DNA from: an uncultured Collinsella sp.
Lineage (GTDB): Bacteria > Actinomycetota > Coriobacteriia > Coriobacteriales > Coriobacteriaceae
NCBI GenBank assembly: GCA_900542165.1
Contig: UQMM01000010.1
Coordinates: 1-62,371 of the forward strand
Reading direction: 5' to 3'
DNA: 62,371 nucleotides
In this document: positions 29,772 to 38,558 of the stretch, piece after piece
How positions within the stretch are numbered: the stretch's first letter is position 1
Layout of the letters: every line of letters begins with the position of its first letter
Notes under the pieces: model-generated
Told to the model about the DNA's origin: nothing
What the model saw: the letters and a program-made list of their open reading frames with translations, nothing else
Database searches by the model: none
Translations under genes and position numbers: made by a program

Positions 29772-30776
29772 ATGTCCGACTATCAGGGAAAACGATTCAA
29801 GGCTTCTCAGATTCCCGATCCGTCGAAGCCGGGTGCTGCCCATGCGGCACAGCAGGGTCGGACATCCTCTCCTCAGCAGCCGCGCGCGCCGCGTTCCGTA
29901 ATGCCGACGTCCCATCGCCGCCAGGATACGCCGGCTGCGTATCGCCCTTCGTCATATGGCACGGCAAAGAAGCAGGCTCGGACGACGAGGCAGCTGAGTG
30001 ACGCGCCGTCCAACTATGCCGAGCAGCCGCGTAAGAAACGCCGATCCATCATTCCCATTTTGCTCATCATCATTGGCATCGGCCTGATTGTTGCCGCCGC
30101 TGCCATCTTTATCAATGCGCAGATTGGCTACAAGCAGGCGAGTGATTCGTATCAAAAGATCGAAAAGCAATATGTGAGCGATAAGGACGCCAGCGGCGTG
30201 CCGGTTGTCGACTTTGATGCGCTTGCCCAGACAAATCCTGAGGTTGTGGGCTGGATTTACGCACCGAATACCAATATCAATTACCCCGTGGTGCAGACCA
30301 ACAACAACTCAAAGTACCTTAACACGCTGTTCGACGGCACGTCCAACGCATCGGGTGCCATCTTCCTAGATAGCGACGATACCGCACCGGGCATGGTGGA
30401 CCAGCAGACCACGATTTACGGCCACCATATGAACGACGGATCGATGTTCAACGTGATTTCGGATACGACTGACCAGGCAACGTTCGATAGCATTGAATAT
30501 GTGTACTACATCACGCGCGATGCGACGTATAAGCTGCGTCCGCTGGCGACCAAGGTGGTCGAGGACACGTATGCCAAGGCACGCACGCCCAACTTTGAGG
30601 GCGATGACGGACTGAAGAATTACCTGTCCGAGATGCTCGACGGTGCCTCTGCCGTGGCGAGCGATGCCACCGATCGTGCCGCTTCGGCAACCAAGGTCGT
30701 AACGCTTGTGACCTGTCGTTCGTTATCGCTGAGCAACACGCGTGCTGTCATGGTGCTCACGCCGGTCGAGGAATAA
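29772..30776 (+). CDS. Class B-type sortase
   Basis: A 334-residue membrane-anchored transpeptidase. A Pro/Ser/Arg-rich cytoplasmic part of about 90 residues precedes one membrane span (about 92-115). The sortase fold follows, with V-V-G-W-I-Y and N-Y-P-V-V-Q typical of class B enzymes, the catalytic His in Y-G-H-H-M (His218), the Cys in T-L-V-T-C (Cys315) and an Arg in S-N-T-R (about 323). Class B sortases usually anchor specific proteins or, in some clades, build pili. It is the only sortase in the window and lies 20 kb from the two LPXTG-type proteins. The ATG follows AAGGAGAG. The N-terminal cytoplasmic extension is longer than usual. Confidence 0.9.
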   Translation: MSDYQGKRFKASQIPDPSKPGAAHAAQQGRTSSPQQPRAPRSVMPTSHRRQDTPAAYRPSSYGTAKKQARTTRQLSDAPSNYAEQPRKKRRSIIPILLIIIGIGLIVAAAAIFINAQIGYKQASDSYQKIEKQYVSDKDASGVPVVDFDALAQTNPEVVGWIYAPNTNINYPVVQTNNNSKYLNTLFDGTSNASGAIFLDSDDTAPGMVDQQTTIYGHHMNDGSMFNVISDTTDQATFDSIEYVYYITRDATYKLRPLATKVVEDTYAKARTPNFEGDDGLKNYLSEMLDGASAVASDATDRAASATKVVTLVTCRSLSLSNTRAVMVLTPVEE

Positions 30777-30785
30777 GTTGTTCGA

Positions 30786-30831
30786 GAGTAGCTAAAAAGC
30801 CCCGTTCCAAATTGGCTACTCGACGACGGTA
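30786..30831 (+). repeat. Intergenic hairpin before the MoaE-like gene
   Basis: GAGTAGC (30786-30792) pairs with GCTACTC (30825-30831) around a 32-nt loop containing AAAAAGCCCC and TTCCAAATT. It lies directly after the sortase stop. It resembles other palindromes of this window in design but I see no second copy. Confidence 0.5.
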
Positions 30832-30842
30832 AGGGAGAAATG

Positions 30843-31259
30843 ATGCTCGAGAATGGCAAAACGATGCCTTCGGTTGATGCTTGGCTGCGCGAGGCCAAGG
30901 CCGATTCGTCGGCACCTGCGTGCGGTATGTATCTGACGCATAACGGTGTGGTGCGCGCGACGCCCAAGTCCGAGGCGCGCGGTGTCGAGACCGATGGCGT
31001 GGCGCCGGGCCACAAGGTGGGCGGCATGGTGTTCGGCTACGACGCCAGCAAGGTGCAGGCTGCTATCGAGGCCACGCGCGCGATGCCCGGCATCGGCTAT
31101 GTGCGCGTGTGGCTGGCAAACGGCGAACTCGCCGTGGGTGACGACATCATGCTCGTGCTCATCGGCGGGGACATTCGCCCGCATGTGGTCGATGCGCTGC
31201 AGGCGCTCGTTGGCACCATCAAGAACGAATGTGTGAGTGAGGTCGAGCGCGAGACGTAG
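30843..31259 (+). CDS. MoaE-like (molybdopterin synthase large-subunit fold) protein
   Basis: A 138-residue protein that resembles the MoaE family in layout: a conserved G-V-V-R turn near residue 33, then a helix, the segment G-Y-V-R-V-W-L-A-N-G-E-L-A-V-G-D-D-I-M, and a late helix V-D-A-L-Q-A-L-V-G-T-I-K. In MoaE the late part supplies lysines that use the MoaD thiocarboxylate; here I find one Lys (T-I-K) but not the standard W-K-x-E motif, so activity is doubtful. No moaD or other cofactor gene is adjacent. The second ATG (30843) is better spaced from GGGAG than the first (30840). Confidence 0.6.
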   Translation: MLENGKTMPSVDAWLREAKADSSAPACGMYLTHNGVVRATPKSEARGVETDGVAPGHKVGGMVFGYDASKVQAAIEATRAMPGIGYVRVWLANGELAVGDDIMLVLIGGDIRPHVVDALQALVGTIKNECVSEVERET

Positions 31260-31289
31260 AGGCTTGCGTCGATAGAAGGCTCGTTTATA

Positions 31290-31328
31290 AAAATGCCCGC
31301 CGGTACGTGTGATACCGGCGGGCATTTT
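31290..31328. terminator. Bidirectional terminator between convergent genes
   Basis: A perfect 16-bp stem, AAAATGCCCGCCGGTA with its complement, encloses a 7-nt loop; A and T runs lie on both sides. It sits between the convergent MoaE-like and permease genes. Confidence 0.92.
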
Positions 31329-31349
31329 GCGTTTTGGGCGCGGTGGGCG

Positions 31350-32579
31350 CTACACGCGCGTCGCATCCTTGGGACTCATGGTCATGCTCTGGAAGCGATT
31401 CTCCATAAAGTCATTATCGAAGTACTTGCCGTAGAACTGCGCAACGGGAATATCCGGTTCCGTGCCGTTGACGCGCTGATACCAATAATCGAGCGACTGC
31501 AGCGTCATAACGCCATCGACCAGCATAATGATGGTGAAGATGACGGTAGCCGAGTAGCGGCTCTTCCAGGGAATCATGTTGATGAGCTTGAGCAGCCTCG
31601 GCAGCAGCAGCTTGATCCAGATGAGGCCACCCAGGCCCCACAGGCAGGCGAAGCCTGTGCAGGTACGTCCGCCGGTAAGGACGGCGAGCGGATCTGGCAT
31701 GCCAAAGAGCTTCATATGCGAGTAGCTCCACGAGACCACGCCAAACGAGGTCTGCATAAACCAGCCCACGAACACCTCAAAGCTTGCGCCGAGCAGCGCG
31801 CTCACCAAAAAGATAATGATGGGGTTCTTTTTATAGAAGCGGTTGAGCACCATGGTCATGAGCACGGCGCCAAATCCGTAGATGGGGCTGAAGGGGCCAA
31901 ACAGCATGCCGGCGCGGTTCTGGTAGACGCCCGGGTCGTCGACCGTCATGTGCCAGATGTCCTCGGCGATCAAGCCGAGTATGCAGCAGACAAAGAATAC
32001 CCAGAACAGGTTGAAGTAGTTGAGCTTGATGTAGCCCTCGCCGGTTTCATCGCGCCCGAGCATGCCCTCGGCGGCGGCGTCGCGATCGAGCATTTCCTGC
32101 AGGCGGCGCTGCAGCTCGCGCTCCTGGCGCAGCGTGGGGTCGACGGTGGCCGAAAGCGCGACGAGGATGCCGAGCTGGATGGCAGGGCGCAGCAAGAAGG
32201 GCCCGATGCCTTGGAGCATCACGTCAACCAAAAGCTCGACGACGGTAAACGCGATAAGGATATAGGACAGACGGGCGGCATTGCGGCGCTGGTTCTTGAT
32301 GAGGTCCAGGCCAAAGATGATCAAGATGACGGCACTGGCAGCCGAGAGCATGATGCCGGCGACGATAAGGCCGACCGCGACGAGCGTGTTGTCGCCGAGC
32401 TTGGCGGCGGCGTTGCCGTTGATGAGCGCGGTGATGACCTGCCACATAAAGGCGCCGACCGAAGGGAGCGTGCCCACGCCGGACAGGATGCATAGGACGG
32501 CGTACACCTTAATGATGAGGGGGATCTTCTTGACCTCCGTGGCGCTGGGGACGCTGGGGTCGAGTTCGTTTCGATCCAT
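31350..32579 (-). CDS. CmpB/PF06541-type putative ABC-transporter permease
   Basis: A 409-residue membrane protein. The N-terminal half has about four hydrophobic segments, then a charged stretch near residues 165-195. The C-terminal half has the family core: F-F-V-C-C-I-L-G, N-R-A-G-M-L-F-G-P-F-S-P-I-Y-G-F-G and F-E-V-F-V-G-W-F. This domain is annotated as a putative ABC permease but is often found without an ATPase, as here; function is unproven. The Met at 32579 follows GAAAGG; an upstream in-frame reading to 32756 is not needed. It is transcribed divergently from purF. Confidence 0.75.
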   Translation of the reverse strand: MDRNELDPSVPSATEVKKIPLIIKVYAVLCILSGVGTLPSVGAFMWQVITALINGNAAAKLGDNTLVAVGLIVAGIMLSAASAVILIIFGLDLIKNQRRNAARLSYILIAFTVVELLVDVMLQGIGPFLLRPAIQLGILVALSATVDPTLRQERELQRRLQEMLDRDAAAEGMLGRDETGEGYIKLNYFNLFWVFFVCCILGLIAEDIWHMTVDDPGVYQNRAGMLFGPFSPIYGFGAVLMTMVLNRFYKKNPIIIFLVSALLGASFEVFVGWFMQTSFGVVSWSYSHMKLFGMPDPLAVLTGGRTCTGFACLWGLGGLIWIKLLLPRLLKLINMIPWKSRYSATVIFTIIMLVDGVMTLQSLDYWYQRVNGTEPDIPVAQFYGKYFDNDFMENRFQSMTMSPKDATRV

Positions 32580-32826
32580 ACATAACCTTTCTCGTTTTGC
32601 TGTAGGTACAAGGATACGCCGCCGACCTGCCAAAAGACAGGACGAACGTCCCAATTGCAACAATGCAAGCCCCAACGGCGGGCGAGACGCGTCGCAACGG
32701 AAGTATGCGGGAACGTCGGCCCCGAGGCGGTTGCCCAATAAAATGTTTGGCTGCAAAACGGATTATAAGCTCGGTGGGCTTTTAAAAAGCGCTGTTCATG
32801 CGCGGGAGTGCTTGTCTTGCCGTGCG

Positions 32827-32832
32827 TATAAT
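32827..32832 (+). promoter_or_regulatory. Candidate -10 element of the purF promoter
   Basis: TATAAT matches the consensus exactly, 42 nt before the purF ATG, in a gap that must hold the promoter. No good -35 element is found at the usual distance. Confidence 0.45.
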
Positions 32833-32873
32833 AGGGCAGGTAACGCCAAATAACGAGGCTCTGAGGGGATGCC

Positions 32874-34544
32874 ATGTCTCAAGAAACCATCCGCGCGGCC
32901 GAGCGTGCCGCGGGACAGGTGAAGACCATGTCGACGTATGATCCGGACTCCGACCAGCTGCATGAGGAATGCGGCATTTTTGGTGTGTGGGCACCCGATC
33001 GCGATGTGGCTCGACTGACGTACTTTGGTCTGCGCGCGCTGCAGCATCGCGGCCAGGAATCGGCGGGAATCGCCGTGGGTGATGGCGGCACGGTTATGGT
33101 CCGCAAGGATCTGGGCCTGCTCGACCGCGTGTTCTCCAACGCCGACCTGTCGACACTCTCCGGCCAGCTGGCCGTGGGCCACGTGCGCTATGGCACCGCC
33201 GGCGCCAAGAGCTGGGAAGCCTCGCAGCCGCACCTCTCCACCATCAACAGCGTCATTATCGCGCTTGCTCACAACGGCACTCTGGTTAACACCGACGAGC
33301 TGCGCCGCCAGCTGATCGAGCTGGGCGTGCCGTTCCTCTCCAATTCGGATTCCGAGGTCGCGACTAAGCTTATCGGCTACTTTACTCAGCGTACAGGCCA
33401 TCTGCGCGAGGGCATTCGCAAGACCATGGAGCTCGTGCGCGGCGGCTACGCCATGACGCTCATCAACGAGCAGGCACTCTACGCATTCCGAGATCCGCAC
33501 GGCATTCGCCCGCTCGTGCTGGGCAAGCTGGTGGACGAGGGCCTGGACCAGGCCGATGCCGCATCCGTTTCGCAGCTGCCGTCGCAGGACGGCGCCGCGA
33601 CGGTCGACTCCGCCGTCCGTGTCACGCGCGCCGGCGGCTGGGTCGTTGCTTCCGAGACCTGCGCACTCGACATCGTGGGTGCCGAGTACGTCCGTGACGT
33701 CCGTCCCGGCGAGATCTTGCGCATCAGCGCCGAGGGTCTGGTATCCGAGCAGGGCGTGCCTGCAGCCGAAGAGCCCGCAAACTGCATCTTTGAGCAGGTC
33801 TACTTTGCCCGCCCCGACTCCATCATGAACGGCAAGAGCGTCTATGCCTGCCGTTACGACATGGGTCGCCAGCTGGCACACGAGGAGCCCGTCGAGGCCG
33901 ATCTGGTCATCGGCGTGCCCGACTCCGGCCTGCCGCCCGCGGAGGGGTATTCGCACGAGAGCGGTATTCCCTTTGGCGAGGGTCTTATCAAGAACCGCTA
34001 CGTGGGCCGTACGTTTATCGAGCCCACGCAGGAGCTGCGCGCCATGGGCGTGCGTATGAAACTCAACCCGCTGCGCGACAACATCGAGGGCAAGCGCCTG
34101 GTCGTCATCGACGACTCCATCGTGCGCGGCACCACCATGGTGCAGCTCGTCAAGATGCTGCGCAACGCTGGCGCCAAGGAGATTCATATCCGCATCAACT
34201 CGCCCGAGGTCATCTGGCCGTGCTTCTACGGCATCGATACCGACGTGCAGTCGCAGCTTATCAGCGCCAACAAGACGGTCGACGAGATTTGCGAGTATAT
34301 CGGCGCCGATTCGCTGGCCTTCCTTTCGGTCGAGGGCCTGCTTAAGGTCATGCCCAAGGGCGGTTACTGCGATGCGTGCTTTACCGGCCGCTACCCCGTG
34401 GCGATTCCCGAGAGCTTTGGCCGCGACAAGTTCATGGAGGGCTTTAAGCCCCGCAACCTGGACAAGCCGCTGCACGTTGATGACGACGCCGTGGTCGAGA
34501 AATACGACGATCGCAGCTGGGAAGAGGAACACGGCGAGGCCTAA
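32874..34544 (+). CDS. purF: Amidophosphoribosyltransferase, Fe-S type
   Basis: A 556-residue enzyme that makes phosphoribosylamine from PRPP and glutamine, the committed step of purine synthesis. The nucleophile lies in E-E-C-G-I-F-G-V-W (Cys33), so the preceding residues are a propeptide to be removed. The PRPP loop is V-V-I-D-D-S-I-V-R-G-T-T. Cysteines at N-C-I-F-E-Q-V-Y-F, W-P-C-F-Y-G-I-D and Y-C-D-A-C-F-T-G-R match the four ligands of the [4Fe-4S] cluster in the Bacillus-type enzyme. The 32-residue propeptide is longer than the Bacillus one; an internal ATG at 32928 would give a shorter, more usual one. The gene is followed by purM and purN. Confidence 0.97.
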   Translation: MSQETIRAAERAAGQVKTMSTYDPDSDQLHEECGIFGVWAPDRDVARLTYFGLRALQHRGQESAGIAVGDGGTVMVRKDLGLLDRVFSNADLSTLSGQLAVGHVRYGTAGAKSWEASQPHLSTINSVIIALAHNGTLVNTDELRRQLIELGVPFLSNSDSEVATKLIGYFTQRTGHLREGIRKTMELVRGGYAMTLINEQALYAFRDPHGIRPLVLGKLVDEGLDQADAASVSQLPSQDGAATVDSAVRVTRAGGWVVASETCALDIVGAEYVRDVRPGEILRISAEGLVSEQGVPAAEEPANCIFEQVYFARPDSIMNGKSVYACRYDMGRQLAHEEPVEADLVIGVPDSGLPPAEGYSHESGIPFGEGLIKNRYVGRTFIEPTQELRAMGVRMKLNPLRDNIEGKRLVVIDDSIVRGTTMVQLVKMLRNAGAKEIHIRINSPEVIWPCFYGIDTDVQSQLISANKTVDEICEYIGADSLAFLSVEGLLKVMPKGGYCDACFTGRYPVAIPESFGRDKFMEGFKPRNLDKPLHVDDDAVVEKYDDRSWEEEHGEA

Positions 34545-34583
34545 AACCTGCCATGTAGGGACAGGTTTATTTTGGTAGGTTTT
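34543..34583 (+). repeat. GGGGACAG-loop hairpin, copy 4
   Basis: The arms AAAACCTGCCA/TGGTAGGTTTT (one G:T pair) enclose TGTAGGGACAGGTTTATT. It overlaps the last base of the purF stop codon and may aid termination. The arms are shared with copies 11 and 12. Confidence 0.75.
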
Positions 34584-34605
34584 ACCTGCTGTTTTGTTGA
34601 TATGA

Positions 34606-34632
34606 CGGCGCGCGTTGTTATGGCGCGCGCCG
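34606..34632. terminator. Hairpin between purF and purM
   Basis: The perfect 9-bp stem CGGCGCGCG/CGCGCGCCG encloses a 9-nt loop. No T run follows, so it may be a stabilising hairpin rather than a terminator. Confidence 0.5.
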
Positions 34633-34701
34633 AAATGAACGCAACTATGAGCACCGTTTGGCGCCCGCGCGGCGCCACGGTAGTGGGAGAGGAAGGCTCA
34701 G

Positions 34702-35805
34702 ATGAGCGACAGCAAGCATGTGACGTATGAGGATGCCGGCGTCGATACCGCCGAGGGCGGCCGCGCCGTTGACGCTATTAAGCAGATGGTTAAGGACACC
34801 AACCGTCCCGAGGTCATCGGCGGCATCGGTGGCTTTGGTGGCCTGTTCTCGGCCGCCGCGCTTAAGGATATGGAAGACCCGATTCTGATCAGCGGTACCG
34901 ACGGCGTGGGCACCAAGCTCGTGCTCGCCCAGATCATGGACCGTCACGAGACGGTGGGCCAGGACCTGGTCGCCATGTGCGTCAACGACATTTTGGCTTC
35001 GGGCGCCGAGCCGCTGTTCTTCCTGGACTACGTTGCCATCGGCCACATTGAGGCCGAGCACATGGCAAAGATCATCAAGGGCGTGGCCGATGGCTGCAAG
35101 CTCGCGGGCTGCGCGCTCGTGGGCGGCGAGATGGCCGAGCACCCCGGCGTCATGGCTCCGGCCGACTACGACCTTGCCGGCTTTACCGTGGGCGTCGTCG
35201 ACCGTCCCAAGATGCTCGATCCCGCAAACGTCCGCCCCGGCGACGTGATTCTGGGCCTGCCTTCCACCGGCGTGCACTCCAACGGCTACTCGCTCGTGCG
35301 CAAGGTCATTGGCGTCGACGGCATTAAGCCGGGCACGCCCGAGGCCGCCGCTAAGGCCGAGGAGCTGAGCCGTCCGCTCGAGGAGCTCGGCGGCGCATCG
35401 CTGGCAGACGCCCTGTTGGCCCCCACGCGCATCTATGTCAAGCCGATTCTTGAGTTGCTCCGCGGCGGCGCCAACGTGCACGCTATCGCCCACATCACTG
35501 GCGGCGGTATTACCGAGAACCTCAACCGCGCGCTCGCCGACGACGTCGACGCCGTGGTCACCCGCAACGGTGCCGAGATGGGCTGGGACGTTCCGCCCGT
35601 CATCACCTACGTGTCGCGCCAGGCCGAGCTCGCGCCCAACGAGGCATGCAAGACCTTCAACATGGGCGTTGGCCTGTGCCTGATCGTCGCCCCCGAGGAC
35701 GAGGCCGCGGTTACCGAGGCCCTGGTCGCGCTGGGCGAGAAGCCGTTCCGCGTGGGCGAGTGCGTCGAGGGTTCCGGTAAGGTCGTGTACTCCGATGAGC
35801 GCTAA
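34702..35805 (+). CDS. purM: Phosphoribosylformylglycinamidine cyclo-ligase (AIR synthetase)
   Basis: A 367-residue enzyme that closes the imidazole ring of the purine precursor using ATP. Family motifs: Y-E-D-A-G-V-D near the start, G-T-D-G-V-G-T-K-L near residue 70, D-L-V-A-M-C-V-N-D-I near residue 92, G-G-E-M-A-E-H-P-G near residue 140, and T-G-G-G-I-T-E-N-L near the middle. GAGGAAGG precedes the ATG. Its last 11 nt overlap purN, indicating translational coupling. Confidence 0.97.
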   Translation: MSDSKHVTYEDAGVDTAEGGRAVDAIKQMVKDTNRPEVIGGIGGFGGLFSAAALKDMEDPILISGTDGVGTKLVLAQIMDRHETVGQDLVAMCVNDILASGAEPLFFLDYVAIGHIEAEHMAKIIKGVADGCKLAGCALVGGEMAEHPGVMAPADYDLAGFTVGVVDRPKMLDPANVRPGDVILGLPSTGVHSNGYSLVRKVIGVDGIKPGTPEAAAKAEELSRPLEELGGASLADALLAPTRIYVKPILELLRGGANVHAIAHITGGGITENLNRALADDVDAVVTRNGAEMGWDVPPVITYVSRQAELAPNEACKTFNMGVGLCLIVAPEDEAAVTEALVALGEKPFRVGECVEGSGKVVYSDER

Positions 35806-36496
35806 CGAGCAGATGGCTGCCGCCGAGGGCCTGGACTTTGTGCCCTATACCCGTCCGAGCGGCACCGATACGGCCGAGCCGCTTAAGATCGGTGTGCTCA
35901 TCAGCGGTTCGGGTACCAACCTGCAAGCGCTGATCGATCTGATCGCCGCCGGCAAGCTCAACGCTTCGATTGAGCTTGTGGTGTCGAGCCGTCCCTCGGC
36001 TAAGGGTTTGCAGCGCGCTGAGCGTGCAGGTATCCAGACGCTTACGCTGTCCAAGGATGTCTACGCCGACCCCATCGCCGCCGACGAGATCATCGCGCAC
36101 GAGCTTCTCGAGCGCGGCTGCGAGTATGTGGTCATGGCCGGCTACATGCGCATGGTGCACACGCCTCTGCTGGCGGCGTTTCCCAACCGCGTGGTCAATT
36201 TGCATCCGGCGCTGCTGCCGAGCTTTACCGGTGCGCATGCGATTGACGATGCCTTTGCGCGCGGCGTCAAGGTAACTGGCGTGACCGTGCATTTTGCCAA
36301 CGAGATCTACGACAACGGTCCCATCATCGCCCAGCGTGCGCTGGCTGTTGAGGAGGGCTGGGATGTCGACACGCTCGAGGAGCACATCCACGCGATTGAG
36401 CACGTGCTGTATCCCGAAGTCGTGCAAATGCTCGCCGACGGCCGCGTCCACGTGCTGGAGAGCGGCAAGGTCGCAATTGACGCGCCTCGCGGCTAG
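35795..36496 (+). CDS. purN: Phosphoribosylglycinamide formyltransferase
   Basis: A 233-residue enzyme that adds a formyl group from 10-formyl-THF to GAR, step 3 of purine synthesis. The core begins I-G-V-L-I-S-G-S-G-T-N-L-Q-A-L near residue 32, and the active site is N-L-H-P-A-L-L-P-S-F (Asn and His) with V-H-F-A-N-E-I-Y-D (Asp). The N-terminal stretch of about 28 residues before the core is longer than usual; other starts within it cannot be excluded. The ATG overlaps the end of purM. Confidence 0.96.
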   Translation: MSANEQMAAAEGLDFVPYTRPSGTDTAEPLKIGVLISGSGTNLQALIDLIAAGKLNASIELVVSSRPSAKGLQRAERAGIQTLTLSKDVYADPIAADEIIAHELLERGCEYVVMAGYMRMVHTPLLAAFPNRVVNLHPALLPSFTGAHAIDDAFARGVKVTGVTVHFANEIYDNGPIIAQRALAVEEGWDVDTLEEHIHAIEHVLYPEVVQMLADGRVHVLESGKVAIDAPRG

Positions 36497-36574
36497 CGGC
36501 GCACAGTACAATTTAGCCGAGTAGTCAGGGTGGTCATTGGCGCCAAGGCGCGCGTGGCCACCTTTTGTTTTGGG

Positions 36575-36630
36575 TAGTCATCGGGGACGGTCTTTAACGA
36601 CTAGTCATTCAAGAACGCCTCCGATGACTA
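36575..36630 (+). repeat. GGGGACAG-loop hairpin, copy 5
   Basis: TAGTCATCG (36575-36583) is followed by GGGACGGTCTTTAAC and then GACTA (36599-36603). A second partner, CGATGACTA, lies at 36622-36630 and pairs with the full 9-nt left arm. It lies between purN and the PTS gene. Confidence 0.6.
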
Positions 36631-36648
36631 GGTGAGAGAGGTGAGCGC

Positions 36649-37113
36649 ATGGCGGATAACGAAGCGCTGTTTACGCCTGAGTTGGTGTTTTTTGATTGGG
36701 AGTGTGCAACGCCGGATGAGGTGTTTGCGGGGCTCGAGGGCGAGCTTGCACCACGTGGCTACATTGCGTCCGGTTGGCTCGACGCCGTTCGCACGCGCGA
36801 GGATGCCTATCCCACGGGTCTTGCCATGCCGGCGGCAAACATTGCCATTCCGCATACCGATCCGGGGTTTGTGGCCAAGCCCTATATCGCGGTGGTGAAG
36901 CCCGCCGCGCCCGTGACATTTAACGCTATGGCTGGCATGGGCGCTCCGGTGCCGGCGCAGATCGTCATCAATCTGGGCATCGCCGAGCCGGGCGGCCAGG
37001 TCGAGGCCCTGCAGGCGCTCATGAATATCTTTATGGACGCCGATGCCGCAGCCGACGTGCTCGGCCAGACCACGCCCCAGGGCATGGTCGACGCCATCCG
37101 CCGCCACTTCTAA
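36649..37113 (+). CDS. PTS EIIA domain protein, galactitol/fructose type
   Basis: A 154-residue phosphocarrier of the sugar phosphotransferase system. The phosphorylated His is His69 in N-I-A-I-P-H-T-D, after the family segment G-Y-I-A-S-G-W-L-D-A-V-R-T-R-E. A second conserved stretch is A-Q-I-V-I-N-L-G-I-A, and a late helix A-L-M-N-I-F-M-D-A-D closes the fold. A GAGAGG ribosome site precedes the ATG. No EIIB or EIIC gene is adjacent, so it may serve components encoded elsewhere, or act in regulation. Confidence 0.88.
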   Translation: MADNEALFTPELVFFDWECATPDEVFAGLEGELAPRGYIASGWLDAVRTREDAYPTGLAMPAANIAIPHTDPGFVAKPYIAVVKPAAPVTFNAMAGMGAPVPAQIVINLGIAEPGGQVEALQALMNIFMDADAAADVLGQTTPQGMVDAIRRHF

Positions 37114-37127
37114 GGTGGGGCTGAGTC

Positions 37128-37154
37128 GGCACTTGGGGACTGTCCCTAACTGCC
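37128..37154. repeat. GGGGACAG-type hairpin, copy 6
   Basis: GGCACTTGGGGACTGTCCCT continues to AACTGCC; GGCA, TT, GGGAC pair with GTCCC, AA and TGCC with mismatches. The centre GGGGACTGTCC is itself self-complementary. Confidence 0.6.
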
Positions 37155-37186
37155 GGCTGCCAGAGCTGTCCCCTTTGCACCAAAAT

Positions 37187-37215
37187 GGTGCAGATTAACC
37201 TGTCCCCAATGCACC
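37187..37215 (-). repeat. GGGGACAG-loop hairpin, copy 7
   Basis: On the minus strand, GGTGCA pairs with TGCACC around TTGGGGACAGGTTAATC, one of the best loop matches in the window. A further TTTGCACC/GGTGCA pair overlaps it at 37172-37192. Confidence 0.75.
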
Positions 37216-37283
37216 AAGCGTGCCGCGGGGGCTGCGTTGTGACACAATGGCGTTTGTTCGATTCGTTATGCGAAAGGCCAACT

Positions 37284-38504
37284 ATGGCAAATAAGAAAAA
37301 GAACTCCGAGGCCGTGCCGACGCCCGAGCAGCAGGCCCGCGCTGCCTCCAGCTCTCGCAAGAAGCAGCGCAAGACGTACGTGTCTAAGACCGTCAAGATT
37401 GTCCTGGTGGTCATCGGCGTGCTGGCGATGCTGCTTTCCGTCTCGGCCATGGCGTGCTCCGGCCTTATGTCGCAGGCAGAGGATACCTCGGGCTACAAGC
37501 TTACCGGCGGTGTGGCTGCCACTATCAACGGCACCAACCTCACCGAGGACACCGTGACCAAGCAGATCATGAGCATGCGCACGTCCTACGGCTACACCAA
37601 GGACAAGGACTGGGCGCAGTATCTGGTCGACAACGACCTCACGCCCAAGAAGTACCGCAAGCAACTCATCGACTCCTACACGCAGCAGATTCTGCTTCAA
37701 CAGGCACAGAAGGAAAACGGCGTTACGGTGTCGGACGAGGAGGTCGAGAAGGCTTGGAAGGACGCGTGCAAGAGCGCGGGCGGTGCCAAGGCCTTTAAGA
37801 AGACCCTCAAGACCTACGGTTATACCGAGGACACCTACAAGGATTCGCTCAAGGAGAGCCTGGCGCAGCAGAAACTCAAGGATGCCGTCGCGCCCACGAG
37901 CAAGCCCAAGGACAGCGAGATCGTCGATTACATCAACGAAAACCTGTCCAGCTACAACGACGCCCGCCGCTCGTCGAACATTCTGATCAAGGTTGATTCC
38001 GACGCCTCCGACGAGGACAAGGCTGCCGCCAAGGCCAAGGCGCAGGAGTGCCTGGACAAGATCAACTCCGGTGAGCTGAGCTTTGAGGACGCCGTGGAGC
38101 AGTATTCCGACGACACCGGCTCCAAGGAGAAGAAGGGCGATGTGGGTTGGGATAAGCTCACTACCTTCGTCGACAGCTACCAGACGGCGCTCGAGGGACT
38201 CAACAAGGGCGATGTGAGCGACGTGGTCGAGTCGACGTACGGCTACCACGTCATCAAGTGCACCGACTACTTCCATGTCGATAATCAGGTTGATGACATC
38301 AACCAGGTGCCCAAGGCCATCAAGAAGTACGTCTCCAACGTGGTGAAGACGCAGGCGGCCAGCACCGCGTACAGCGAGTGGCTGGAGCAGTACAAGAAGG
38401 ATGCCGACATCACCGTTAATCCCATGCCCAAAGACGTGCCATACAACGTCAGCCTGAAGGGCGTCACCAAGAGTTCGACCGACGATTCGTCGACGACTGA
38501 GTAA
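37284..38504 (+). CDS. PrsA/SurA-like peptidyl-prolyl isomerase, membrane-anchored
   Basis: A 406-residue foldase for exported proteins. A Lys/Arg-rich cytoplasmic part of about 34 residues precedes a membrane segment (about 36-56) ending S-A-M-A-C-S, which may be a degenerate lipobox. A SurA-N-like helical region follows, then a parvulin/PpiC domain (about 215-345) with R-R-S-S-N-I-L-I-K-V, G-D-V-G-W, L-N-K-G-D-V-S-D-V-V and Y-G-Y-H-V-I-K. The C-terminal tail is Ser/Thr/Asp-rich. The ATG at 37284 follows GAAAGG; longer readings add nothing recognisable. It may assist folding of surface proteins such as those at 4-10 kb, though this is inference. Confidence 0.88.
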   Translation: MANKKKNSEAVPTPEQQARAASSSRKKQRKTYVSKTVKIVLVVIGVLAMLLSVSAMACSGLMSQAEDTSGYKLTGGVAATINGTNLTEDTVTKQIMSMRTSYGYTKDKDWAQYLVDNDLTPKKYRKQLIDSYTQQILLQQAQKENGVTVSDEEVEKAWKDACKSAGGAKAFKKTLKTYGYTEDTYKDSLKESLAQQKLKDAVAPTSKPKDSEIVDYINENLSSYNDARRSSNILIKVDSDASDEDKAAAKAKAQECLDKINSGELSFEDAVEQYSDDTGSKEKKGDVGWDKLTTFVDSYQTALEGLNKGDVSDVVESTYGYHVIKCTDYFHVDNQVDDINQVPKAIKKYVSNVVKTQAASTAYSEWLEQYKKDADITVNPMPKDVPYNVSLKGVTKSSTDDSSTTE

Positions 38505-38558
38505 TCATGGGGCGGTGCTCGCGCGAGTGCCGCCCACGCTATTGAGGAGGATTTGCAG